Shown: positions 1 through 10,256 of the stretch, in pieces
Layout of the letters: each line of letters begins with the position of its first letter
Position numbering within the stretch: position 1 is the stretch's first letter
DNA from: Lyophyllum atratum
Lineage: Eukaryota > Basidiomycota > Agaricomycetes > Agaricales > Lyophyllaceae
Assembly (NCBI GenBank): GCA_014905825.1
Contig: JACGCN010000002.1
Location: forward strand, 1,736,001 to 1,800,000
Direction of reading: 5' to 3'
Length of the DNA: 64,000 nucleotides
Translations under genes and position numbers: made by a program
Notes under the pieces: model-generated
What the model saw: the letters and a program-made list of their open reading frames with translations, nothing else
Databases searched by the model: none
What the model was told of the DNA's origin: nothing

Positions 1-2
1 CT

Positions 3-661
3 TCGGAATCTCAGTCAGCCGACGTGGAGTGCTTCTCTTCTGAGTCGGCCACGCAGCCGTTAGATGATTCCGCAGCAAGCTGTGAGTTTGAGCTTAATTT
101 TGGAGAACCTTCGTGCCCTAACACGACGCAGTCCACACAGCCCAGTACCAGGCCATGTATCGGGTCCTCATGACATTTTCGTTGATGAACGCAACTCTCG
201 GTGACTAGAAATGCTCTTGTGTGAATTAGGAACATTACTCACGGATCTCGGCAGTTCTTATCTTCTGTCTCGGCCTCTTGTTCTTGGCTGTCCGGAGACA
301 CAACAAGGGCGACGAGCACATGTGGCATGGACCCGTTACATCCTGCGCGTGGTTCAATAATTATGGCAATGGAGTGAAGCGCGGTAACAGTGGAACGTCG
401 AGCATCCTTCCGATAACAGGTTTACCAGCCATACCATCCGGCGTTAGAAAAGGCTACTCCGAGAAACGGAGTCCGTACGCCAACGCCAGGCCAACAGGGC
501 GGACGCGCGGCTCTGACAAACCTCTTCCCGACGGTCCCATGCGTCAGCTATCTGGAAACTCGGGCAATTCTTCCCTAATTGGATCCCACACAACGAACGA
601 ATTCGAACGCGGAAATATGATGAATCCAAATGTTTCAAGAGCAACGCGTGGCTCACGATGA
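3..661 (+). CDS. C-terminal end of a single-pass membrane protein (partial, frame-broken)
   Basis: The window opens inside a gene. From base 3 a frame reads Ser/Thr-rich sequence with two Cys and an NTT glycosylation-like motif, which would suit an ectodomain. A second frame (about 122-210) continues it, and after a possible intron ending at 254 (ctcggcag) there is a hydrophobic helix (VLIFCLGLLFLAV) followed by RRHNKG and a polar tail of about 120 residues to the stop at 661. This layout is ectodomain, one membrane helix, cytoplasmic tail, as in many uncharacterised basidiomycete surface proteins. Joining the first two parts needs a frame change near base 140, so either an intron is misjudged or a base is missing. 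No family is assigned. Confidence 0.35.
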
Positions 662-961
662 TCGATAATAATAAACTTACGTATATATGTACTACTTTCT
701 TATTTTATTTGGGCTTGCGACATAGGAGGATGATATAGCACTGTACATTTGACGACAACCAATAGATACTTACGACCCATTTCAAACGCCATTTGTAGAA
801 AAAGTTCGCGACGCGTTGACGCCCACGTGATGTGTAGGATTCAAGATGACGCGATGACGTCCAGGTTCGATTCACCGGCGCCGGCGAGAGCTTGAGTGTC
901 GTTCCATCATCCTGTCAACTACACCCTTCCATCCCATATTTTCTAGCAATTTACGATCCGA
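662..961. other. intergenic, no gene seen
   Basis: Three hundred bases between the membrane-protein stop and the MARVEL start. It would hold a 3' end and the next promoter. A GGTTCGATTC box near 864 was tested as a tRNA and rejected. Nothing else is recognisable. Confidence 0.5.
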
Positions 962-2102
962 ATGACTGTCCGCTTTGGAAATTACAGAATAGGCTTTTAT
1001 GGCGAGTGCCAACTTGATTTTAACCTCTCCAGACAAGTCTGACCGTATCGTCGATAGTCGCTGTATTTCTCCTCTCAGGTTGGTAGATATTATGCCTAGG
1101 CATTAGACACGTATTCACATATCCCTCTCAGCAACTGTCCTAGGACTGGCGGCTAGTTTTGCCCACTTATTCCTTCCAAGACTACATCGTGAGTTAAGAC
1201 CACTGCCTAGCACCTGACTCCAACCTTACTCGCTGCTACCACAGACGACTTCACGATATTCTCTCTCATTGTACCGTCGCTCACGCTACTCTTGTTTCTG
1301 ATAACGTGAGCATCGCTCTCAATGGTAGAAGATGTACATCTCTGACAGTCGTACTGTACAAGGCTGCAATGGTCGCAGCCTCGCACCGAAGCAGTGATGC
1401 TGTTCATAATTGGGGTATTGTGGTTAGGTGCGCAGAATTTGTTTTGGCTTTCTCGTATTTGACCTCTTACTTACCCTGTTGAAGCTATGGGAGCCTGGTC
1501 AACGTAAGTTTCCACCCAACTCGCGCAAAAGAGCCCTGCAAACAACCTACGATTTCAAAGCGATATCATAGGCAATGTTCAATGTGATGGCCTTGTCGGC
1601 CAACGAACCGCCACTATAAACGGAGATAGTCAGTGCTGTCCATCCCTTCCCGTTCATATTACCCTGATGTCGTTTTCGCTGAAGCGTCGGCGCAAGGCTA
1701 CTGCTATGAAATGAAAGTTATCCAGGCTTTTTCCTGGATGCTCTTCATCCTAAATACAATTGCCCTCCTCGTTCTTTTCCGCTTGGCCAATCAGGCTCAA
1801 ATGTTCGGACGGTACGAGATATGGAGAGAGCCTATCCGTGGTGAGTGCCTCTTCGTACTTCCCCTGCAATACGACTATCTATACCTGACGTGAATCCGCC
1901 ACAGAACTCGGTTGGTTCGGTGAAGCTCCCGGTTTCTATAATACTCACCAAGGAGGAATGATGCAATACCCTGGAGGATACCCAGGGCTCATACGGCCAA
2001 CAACCTATGAGTGCCCCTGCCATGCACCCCGGACAAACCGTTGTCATCCAGCCTGGGATGAACGGACAATCAGCCACCGTCACTCATGTACCCATGGCAT
2101 GA
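962..2102 (+). CDS. MARVEL-domain four-helix membrane protein
   Basis: A small tetraspan membrane protein of the fungal MARVEL type; such proteins sit in the plasma membrane or vesicles, but the exact role is unknown. Exon 1 starts MTVRFGNYRIGFY. A 21-nt exon (1058-1078) and the next exon together make helix 1, ending LGLAASFAHLFLP. Helix 2 reads FTIFSLIVPSLTLLLFL and the last helix reads FSWMLFILNTIALLVLF. The tail is Gly/Pro/Gln-rich and ends GQTVVIQPGMNGQSATVTHVPMA at 2102. Two single-base losses are needed: near 1305 (between ITV codons) and near 1985, where the frame must change to reach the family-like tail. Intron 1 appears to use a GC donor (gcgagt at 1002). Helix 3 and the middle exons are uncertain. 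Confidence 0.72.
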
Positions 2103-3260
2103 AATTCTACAACGAAGGAACAGACATGACACTCCCAGCTATGCATACACGATGAACGTGATACGGACAGTCCGGACATTCGACCCGATATTCTAGAGAT
2201 TTACACAGGATTTACCAGCACGTTGTACATATACCTACCTACCTTGTTGCGTTTTACGTTTTTGATGCGCTGCGCGGGGAACGTGCTGCGCCTCGTTGCC
2301 CCGCCTCATGGAATGATAAAAGTGCGCTCCGCATTATGAATCCCCCACTCTATCCATCACATACAATGCCATTATTCCGCGACCACCCTGTTCGCTCGAC
2401 AGTCGCAGGTACGACCTAAATTTGTACGCCAAGTAATGACAGGGGAACCTGACCACAAAACGTCGAACAGTCGTCGTTGCGCTCTCCGCGGGGACACTTC
2501 TTGACCAAGCTGATGTCTTCTCTCCGTAGGCGGCCGCTCTTTTGCGCTAGAACCTGTCCTAACTCCATTTTCAAGATGCGTTTCATTTGACGCAGACCAC
2601 GGTGGCAATTCTCGCCATCTGTTCAATGATGTTCCTGTCAGTAGTCTTATCGATGCCCTACCCCATAAGTGACCGATGCATTTCCAGCGTCACCATGCAC
2701 CACAGACGAGATGGGCAGCTCTTGACTCAAACGCAAGAGGAGATGGTGCTGATCTGCGGTTTCGGACTATTCTGGATCGGTGAGCCATAGATGATCTGTC
2801 GCACATGTCAAGCTCTAACACACAAGAGGAAAGCCGCGTTGTTGGCCTGGCGTTCCATGTCACATCGGGCAGGCGATTCGGGCCCAGCGGGAGAGCTGGA
2901 CTTTGTTTCTAGCAAGGACATAGACTCCGGGTTTACACGGGGGATGCGACCGTACCCATGTTCAAGCGATGACTTGTATTGTGTGGTCGAGGACTATACA
3001 TTCTTCTAGGGGTGACGGCCGGCTCCAATATCATATTTAATGTGCGGGTGCAAGTCGCCTGTGGTTCCCAGAATATAGCTGAAATCATAAGAAGCTTAGA
3101 GAGGGGTGAATGAGTAAAGATTGGAATTGCTCAGAAACGCTGAAAATTAGCCGATCGTCATCCACATGCCGGCTCGGCTGGTTCCGTCCTTTGTGATAAC
3201 TGCACTCACCGCTATATCGCTCACAACCACAGCAACTCCACCAGCCCCTAGTTATCCACT
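2103..3260. other. 1.16 kb with no confident gene
   Basis: Between the MARVEL tail and UBC8. Short open frames occur on both strands, for example one beginning MPLFRDHPVRSTV near 2367 and one at 2791-3009, but none shows a recognisable domain, and no combination of splice sites gave a convincing protein. A small lineage-specific gene damaged by indels cannot be excluded. The 3' part should contain the UBC8 promoter. Confidence 0.45.
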
Positions 3261-4129
3261 ATGATGAGTATCTTCTTGACGTCCCATTGCATCCCTGGAC
3301 TAACCTAGGCCTTGGTATCCACGCAAATCCCAGCAAACGTCGAATTGAAACCGATGTCATGAAGATGTACGGTGTTCTTGCCTCTTATGTTGCGCTGCCC
3401 TCTCACTCTTGCTCATTGTCAAGGCTTATGTCTGATTATGAAGTTTCCCTGGTAAACGATAGTATGCAGGAGTTCTACGTCCGTTTCTATGGCCCGGCCG
3501 AGAGTACGCCCCACATCATCTCTTTCTTACCTATAGGCTCATCGGTTCCCCGTATAGCGCCCTTTGCAGGAGGGGTCTGGAAGATACATGTTGAGCTTCC
3601 GGATCAGTACCCATTCAAATCACCCAGTATTGGGTTCATGAACAAGATATTCCACCCTAACATTGACGAGTTGTGCGTAGTATTCTCCTACAAAGCCTAC
3701 ATGACTTATATGCTCGTTAGAAGTGGTTCCGTATGTCTCGATGTGATCAATCAGACATGGTCACCAATGTTCGGTGTGTATCTGTTGACCTGGCTCGTAC
3801 ACTTCATGTCGTTTACAGTGGCAACGCAGACATGATCAACATCTTCGAAGTATTCCTTCCCCAGTTGTTGCGCTACCCAAATCCGAATGATCCCTTGAAT
3901 GGCGAAGCTGCTGCACTTCTCATGCGCCATCCAAAGGAGTACGAGGCGAAGGTGAAAGGTGAGCATTGGATACACTGACTCGGGAATGCCGCTTATTTGA
4001 TCTTATCCTCAGAATACGTTCAGAGATTTGCAACCAAGGAGGCAGCAGGATGCAGCGACAGATGGCAACGACGACGATGACCAAGACGAAGAGATGAGCG
4101 ACATGGGAAGCATCAGTGACGGGGAATGA
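3261..4129 (+). CDS. UBC8: ubiquitin-conjugating enzyme E2, UBC8/UBE2H type
   Basis: E2 enzyme that carries ubiquitin on an active-site cysteine; in yeast Ubc8 serves the GID ligase that destroys gluconeogenic enzymes. Spliced reading gives [33 protein letters not shown], the HPN motif in IFHPNIDEL, the catalytic Cys in [17 protein letters not shown], and the C-terminal helix [12 protein letters not shown], very close to yeast Ubc8 (known family). The family's acidic tail is also present ([18 protein letters not shown]), but only after dropping an extra T near 4051. Without that correction the protein ends early in Arg residues. Exon 1 codes only MMS, and its donor needs one G near 3268. Five further introns have ordinary GT-AG ends. 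The gene converges on the THOC5-like gene. Confidence 0.92.
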
Positions 4130-4441
4130 CCTCCTGCGCTAATGACCCTCTCATCGTCCTTCCATTTCCCGTGTCCTCCCACTGCATTCACCCCATCATT
4201 GACCAGGTTACTTGAGCCTTCCAAATGTGTTTATATATATATCCTGCATCAGTCTGTCCTACCACACTTGCCACATATCCTATCCCTGTACTCCTGCACA
4301 TCACCACCGCAGCGCAACCTCTTATAGCTGTTCTTGTCTTCTGGATCTCATTTTGTCACCTGTAATTCATCGGCTGTTGTACTATCGTCGTCTTAACAAA
4401 CGCTTAACGTAACTTCTCATAAGAATTAGACCTGGAATACT

Positions 4442-5281
4442 TCAGCCTGGTGTGATAGCTTCTGTGTTATGTATTGATGGTACAAAAATTTCTATTTTCT
4501 TTCTCGTATCCGCGGCGGACTAGAGGAAGAGGAGAATAGTATTGAGAATACGAAGAAGCAACTTTCAGAAGGACTATACCTTGATAAGCTGGTCGATCTG
4601 TGACTTCACACTATCCATTGTGGCGGCTTTGGTCTTGCCTTCCTTCAAGAGATCTTCTTTACCCTGCGTAAGTTCCTTTCTTTTTAGGTCAAGGCTACGA
4701 AATGTCACATTGTGCGTGGTGAGTTTGTATGTCAACATGTGATTGAAAGAGGGATATACCGTTGGCGTTCCGCAAGTTCAAAGCTCAAGCGATTGAGCAT
4801 GAGTTGGTGTTCATCCGAAAGGACGTCTTCCATGCGGGCCTCCTCCGGAGCTAGTCTCTTGAACTCATCAAGACTATATAAGGGAACATCCTGGTATATA
4901 GAACTGGGAAGATCCTGCATATTCAGACACATGAGTGGCCTGAGGAAATCTAGTGCAGACTCACGCGAACTGCCGACACTTCTCTATCTCCCGCTCAAGG
5001 TGGCGTTTTTCATACAAGAGGTTCTGGAGGCCAAGGTGAGATTGGTCCATATCATGCCTCGCTTCGGCTGTGGCCTCTTTTCGAACGCGGGTAGCAGTGT
5101 TTGCGGCGCGGTTGAGGGACTTGAGACGGCCCATGAGGGCCATGGCGCGGATATGGAGCGCAGCGGCATCTTGGTCGAGGTGGTTGGCAGAGACAAGGTC
5201 ACGGAGTTTGTCGATGACCTCGTCGGGTGAGGGTGGGACGCCATGATCGCCGTTTGTCCTGGCCGATGGGTCCATTGCCAT
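4442..5281 (-). CDS. THO complex subunit 5 (THOC5/Fmip family)
   Basis: Likely nuclear subunit of the THO/TREX complex, which couples transcription to mRNA export. The spliced protein is about 200 residues, mostly helical and charged. It reads DEVIDKLRDLVSANHLDQ, LYEKRHLEREIEKCRQFA, then SIYQDVPLYSLDEFKRLAPEEA, DEHQLMLNRLSFELAERQRL, and a coiled tail SQIDQLIKSAADTRKKIE, ending at 4442. The block joining REIEKC to a degenerate LxxxxEFxxxAP and then HxLMLxRLxxELxxR is the hallmark of the fungal THOC5 family. Four exons join in frame with GT-AG introns and no indels. It is divergent from the G6PDH gene. The start at 5281 gives MAMDPSART; the second Met at 5275 is equally possible. Confidence 0.84.
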
Positions 5282-5531
5282 GGTGTGGGAGACGGTCGAT
5301 ACGGTGAGGTCGTTGAGGACGATGACGAGAATAACAAGGGAAACGTGCTTACGACGGGTAACCGGGCGACAAGGCCGACGGGCCGGAACGAGTCCGGTGG
5401 GGATAATCGGTCGAGTCGATCACTCAGCATCATCATCATCCACCCCGTCCCCGACTGATTTCGCTTCCAGAAGCAGGCTCTCTTTCTTCCCAAACGCATT
5501 CCTTCTTCCTTCTGCCAATCCCAAGTCCACA
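5282..5531. promoter_or_regulatory. shared divergent promoter, THOC5-like / G6PDH
   Basis: Only 250 bp separate the two start codons, so both promoters must overlap here. No clear TATA box is visible. Long antisense open frames cross it, but they look like compositional artefacts. Confidence 0.5.
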
Positions 5532-7457
5532 ATGACTCGCTCCCGCTCGCTGTCTGGCACAATCCCGTCGATGGAGACGTCGCATCAGGAACTAAAAGAT
5601 AACACAATCATCTAGGTTAGTCCTCTAGTCCCTCTTATCTATCTGCGTAATCAATCGGCGCTGTGCAGTCCTCGGCGCCTCTGGAGATCTTGCTAAGAAA
5701 AAGGTAACTACCTCTGCCGCATTCATTATCTATAGATCGATGACATCCCTCGTAGACATTCCCTGCCCTCTTTGGTCTCTTCCGCCAGGGTTTCCTTCCA
5801 AAAGACGTCAGAATTGTGGGGTATGCCCGCACGAAGATGGATCGAGAAGAATTTCTGAAGCGATTGACCTCCAATATCAAAAACCCCGACGACGATCCCG
5901 AGGTTGCCAAACTCATTGAGCAGTTCAAGGATATTTCCAGCTATGTTTCAGGTAGCTACGATGATGGCGCTTCGTTCGACAACCTCAACAAACATCTCGA
6001 GGAAATCGAATCGAAATGGCAAACAAAAGAAGCCAACCGTCTCTTTTACCTGGCTCTTCCACCCAGCGTCTTTATCCCGGTTGCTAAAAACCTCAAGGAG
6101 CACTGCTATGTCACGAAAGGAGGAGTCAACCGAATTATCGTCGAGAAGCCCTTCGGAAAGGATCTCGAGTCTGCACGGGAACTGCTTAACTCACTGAAAC
6201 AGTACTGGACAGAGGATGAGACATTCCGTATCGATCACTACCTTGGAAAGGAAATGGTGAAGAATCTACTCGTGTTGCGGTTTGCCAACGTCGCTATGGG
6301 AGCAGCCTGGGATAAGAACTCTATCAGCAACTGTTCAGATCACTTTCAAGGAGCCCTTCGGCACTGAAGGCGTGGAGGCTACTTCGATGAGTTTGGTATC
6401 ATCCGCGATGTCCTTCAAAACCGTATGTTTTGTTTTGTGCTCGAGATGGCTTCTTGTTCACAGTGGTCGGATAGATTTGTTACAGGTCCTAAGTATCTTG
6501 ACTATGGAGCGTCCCGTCTCATTCTCAGCGGAAGATATCCGCGACGAGAAGGCAATTGAATTCAATTTCTCTTATCATGTTGTCCTGACTCCCGACTTAT
6601 AGGTCAAAGTCTTGCGTTGCATCCCTCCTATCGAGCGACAGGACACCCTCTTGGGCCAATACGTGGCCGCCAACGGCAAGCCGGGCTATCTTGACGACGA
6701 GACTGTTCCCCGTCAATCGAGATGCCCCACGTTTGCGGCCACAACGCTTTGGATCAACAACCCTCGATGGGAGGGTGTCCCTTTCATCATGAAGGCAGGC
6801 AAGGGTGAATCAAAAACCTCATGATATGACGCGTCTCTGTCACTCATACCGTAACTCAGCACTTAACGAGGCCAAGGTCGAGGTCCGCATTCAGTTCAAG
6901 GATGTCACGCAGGGTATCTTCAAGGACATTGCTCGCAACGAGCTTGTCATCCGTATCCAGCCCTCTGAGGCTGTCTATCTAAAGCTGAACGCGAAGACCC
7001 CCGGTTTATACACACGCGCGATTCCAACAGAGATGGACCTCACATACAAGAGGCGGTTCACCGAGTCCAAAATTCCCGAGGCTTACGAGGCACTAATTCT
7101 TGATGCGTTGAGGGGCGATCACTCCAACTTCGTGCGCCACGACGAGCTTGACGTCGCTTGGAAGGTCTGTGAAGTCGTTTGATAGCATCACATAGGACAC
7201 TGTCGCTGAGCTTCATTCTCGAATAGATTTTCACTCCCATCCTTCACTGGATAGATGGTCGTGATGGTCCAAGCCCCCACCCTCTCCCTTACCCTTACGG
7301 TTCACGCGGTCCTAAAGAGCTCGACACGTTCGTCAGCAAATATGGCTACAAGCGCTCAGGCGATGGCTAGTCAGTATTCGTTTTTGATTCTCAAACTTAA
7401 GTCTGAAGCTCTATGCACAGCACATGGCCGTCCACAAATATTGCATCGCAGTTGTAG
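5532..7457 (+). CDS. ZWF1: glucose-6-phosphate 1-dehydrogenase (three single-base frame breaks)
   Basis: First enzyme of the oxidative pentose phosphate pathway: glucose-6-phosphate + NADP+ gives 6-phosphogluconolactone + NADPH, in the cytosol. The N-terminus MTRSRSLSG leads to the nucleotide-binding [10 protein letters not shown], then [14 protein letters not shown], the EKPFGKDL block, and the catalytic signature [15 protein letters not shown]. Also seen are [24 protein letters not shown], the substrate-binding FIMKAGKALNE and a C-terminus ending [16 protein letters not shown]. Family identity is certain. The frame is broken three times: one G missing at 5612/5613, so that TAG appears just before the first donor; one T extra near 6332; one C missing near 6371. 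The last two are 40 bp apart and cancel. With these corrected the length is normal (about 510 residues). All active-site residues remain. Confidence 0.95.
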
Positions 7458-7899
7458 TACGTTATGGTGTAGGGCTTGACTAAACACGGGCCTTTGCAGG
7501 ATCTTTCCATCCGTTGTCGACGCATATTATAGACAGTTCGAAAACAAATCAATGTACAATTAACAAACAAGAGAATGTTGTATGTTGCAGCACAATCCAG
7601 ATATTCCTCACTGTGAATAAGGTTCACTCGGGAACGCTTCAGAGTGAGTTTCAGAAATGTGTCCCGAACACAGGAATTTCGGGATATGAAGTAACTTCGA
7701 TACCTTCTTCGCATCAAAATAAGGGTGGTCTCGTAGATTGGAGAATTTGGCTTCACAGTGTTCATATGGTCATAAGTAGATTGTGTGATTCGAGAACTGA
7801 ATTACACATGCCGCTTTGCAGTCACAGGCAAATAGTCTGTGTGAATGGTAATCCACGTAAATTCAGGGCAGTATGGACACCATAACCTCGGTGGTTGGT
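7458..7899. other. convergent 3' intergenic region
   Basis: 442 bp between two convergent stop codons. AT-richer than its flanks, with open frames on both strands that show no family features. Presumably two 3' UTRs. Confidence 0.5.
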
Positions 7900-8543
7900 T
7901 TACGGAGCGTAAACAGCCTGGCCTGAAGTAAGAGATGAGAAGAGACATGAAAAGCGTTGGACTGGATTTACCTTGATATGTCCTTCCGTTTAAATCCAGT
8001 AGCTTCTTAAGTTTCGTTGCGGCTCCACGCACCCCTTCCCGACACGGTTCAAGGCCCTTCCATGAACCAGAGGCACTCCAGCACTCTGAACATGCTCTGG
8101 AAGCGGCGTTGATGGTCTCCAGCTCCAACTCTTCTCTGACATGAAGCGCGACGAGAAGATCTACCAAGCGGTTGAATCCAGTACTCCAAGTGGTTATCCC
8201 CATGTCCGGATTAATGGTTGAGTCTATTACCAGAAAGGACGAGGAGAGCCCTAGGCACTGACGAAGCACAGCCTGATCAAGCCCTTGGGATTGGCGTTTA
8301 GACTCTGCAAGGATTTGCACGATGAAGGCGCCGAAGTCTGTAGGTTTCTACATACGAGGACCTCGTTGAAAGATTTACAAGGACACATTGAGCAGACCTA
8401 CCAGGGGATCTATTGCTGTAGATGTCAATGAAGTGGCTGGATCTGGGGTCGAGATTGACGGCATAGGCGCGAATGAATCGCCACTCACGACTGCGGGCGG
8501 CATTGTAGGGAGTAGTTACATATTTCAGTTCCTGTCCCCTCAT
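7900..8543 (-). CDS. conserved uncharacterised protein
   Basis: Three exons join in frame with GT-AG introns. Exon 1 begins MRGQELKYVTTPYNAARS (start 8543) and is followed by FGAFIVQILAESKRQS. A helical block holds LDQAVLRQCLGLSSSFLVID, INPDMGITTWSTGFNRLVDLL and SECWSASGSWKGLEPCREG. The short last exon ends GQAVYAP. The protein is soluble, about 190 residues, with no catalytic motif. The composition and Cys/Trp-containing block suggest a real conserved family, but I do not recognise a function. The N-terminus is uncertain: the frame stays open 90 bp upstream of the chosen Met, almost touching the divergent CCDC47 gene. Confidence 0.7.
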
Positions 8544-8640
8544 AAAGAAGGAGATATATGTATAGAGTTGACTTCGGCTTTCGCCGATCACAGAAGTTGC
8601 AAGCACTGCCAAGTTTGGATTTCCCCGGTTAGCGCTCTAC
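8544..8640. promoter_or_regulatory. 97-bp divergent promoter
   Basis: The start codons of the uncharacterised minus-strand gene and of the CCDC47 homologue are only 97 bp apart, so the two genes very likely share one core promoter. No TATA box is visible. Confidence 0.45.
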
Positions 8641-10119
8641 ATGGCATCCGCTCTCACCAAGGTCCTCGCTGGTCTCACCCCTCCGCCCCACATAAACCCT
8701 GTCGAGTACGACGGCCTCGAGTATAGGTGGTCTGTCTTCGTCTTTAGGCCTGCTCGTAAGTATCTTGCCCTAGCGTATCCTTTTCGCTGTAATTCATTTC
8801 AACTTGGTTAGTTTTCCAGCTTGAGCTCTACCTTCTCGCCGGCCTTCTCGTGTACATCGCCTTTGTAACCGTTGGTATCTCCAGGAACTCGGCAAAGGTC
8901 AACAAATGGCACGTCACTCACTCTCCATTTCGTTCCAGTTCTAACATGTTGACCCCTGAAGGTTTAACGCGCATATACCAATCCTCGAGAAACAGTTCTC
9001 AAAACCCCTAGGCAAAACAGGCCTGACTAAGGATGGATACTCGGACTTCTTCAACTTCTCTACAGGGCGACGCAATGTCATGTCTCTGCACACGGTCTTT
9101 ACTCTCAAGCCACGTCACGATTTTTTGCAATGGTTATACCAGTTTGGGAGGACATTTGTCGACCTGCAATACCGTCCCAAGGATGATGTTACACTTGACT
9201 TCAGACTTTCCGCGGGAGCTTTGAACCAGGACTTCGTGTGGGCCGTTGTGGCGAAGGAGGAGCTACTGTCCATCAAGGACGACCGATGGGACTTGGTGCG
9301 GTCTCTCGCTGCCTCACAAACCCAATTACTAACCACGGAAAGCAGACCTTCACCAGGACCTCTGAGATTTCTACTCTTCCGCCGTCGCTGTCCGTCATGA
9401 CCGGTATATCTCACCCGTGTTTGGGGTGGCCTCATAAGTTTTGACACACATTTTCAGAATATGCTGATGTGACCGATAATCTCCTCAAGCCGACTCTCCT
9501 TGCCGCATTGAACGACCCGAAAGTTCTGCCTTACTTCCGGTCTCTGTCTGTTAGTAACCCATATTCTTCGACCTTGACACGTCCAAACCTTTATCGAAAT
9601 ACAGGTAACGGACCAACCTCGTATCCGTCCTGAAGGCCCTCTGCCTGCTAGTTCGCGCCAGAAGCATGTGATTCTCAGCCTTTCTTTGCCTTCTGGTCAT
9701 GTTGAAGATACAGCAAAACTTGTTGCTGCAATTTTCCCGTTCATTGATTCTCTCTCTACCATTAACCTTCGCCCCGAGACCAAGTCAAAGCTCAAGAAGA
9801 CCAGAGACGAGCTGGACAAGGATCTCAAGGCCGATTCTGAAAAGGAGAAGAAGGAAGAGGTATGTTTGTTTTCCTTTGGCCATGAATCATGTCTTATTCG
9901 TCCATCTTCGTTAGTTGGAGCAAGCTGCCGATGATAAGAAGGCTGCAAAACGTAAAGCTGAAGCGGAGAGGATTTCTAAACTTCCTGCTGCAGAGCAGCA
10001 GAAGGTCAGTCCACTTGTCGCAGACCCGGAGCCAAAGCTCATCATCTATAATGCAGATCCTCGAAAAAGAGCGAAAGCGTATATTGAGAAAAAGTCAGGG
10101 AAAGGTTGTTCGCAAATAA
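8641..10119 (+). CDS. CCDC47 homologue (DUF1682), ER membrane chaperone subunit
   Basis: CCDC47 is an ER membrane protein; in animals it is part of the PAT complex of the multipass translocon and binds calcium. The spliced protein has an N-terminal segment MASALTKVLAGLTPPP, one membrane helix LELYLLAGLLVYIAFVTVGI, a cytosolic domain with FNFSTGRRNVMSLHTVF and LQYRPKDDVTLDF, and a long charged coiled coil running from SKLKKTRDELDKDLK to the basic end ERKRILRKSQGKVVRK. The order (helix, DUF1682 domain, Lys/Glu coiled coil, basic tail) and the length of about 340-350 residues match fungal members. All exons join in frame with GT-AG introns; no indels. It shares a 97-bp promoter with its upstream neighbour. 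Confidence 0.9.
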
Positions 10120-10256
10120 TCCCAGGCGCAAGTCAAAATGCTATCTACCTAGCCATTGGATATATTGATAATTTAATCGGGTGTATGTAACCAGTGTCAT
10201 AAGTTAGTGTGATGATAAGTTAAGGGTGATGAATATGCGTGAGTGTATATTTGATG

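Noticed and set aside
855..890. GGTTCGATTC box as a possible tRNA B box
   Set aside because: The flanking bases do not form a T-arm stem, and no A box lies at a suitable distance.
4984..5615. Long open frames on both strands across the THOC5/G6PDH promoter
   Set aside because: They overlap exon 1 of both real genes in other frames, have Ser/Pro/Arg-biased composition and no family features.
7430..7457. C-terminal SQL of G6PDH as a peroxisomal targeting signal
   Set aside because: It departs from the S-K-L type consensus at the middle position and rests on a splice junction read by eye; too weak to claim.
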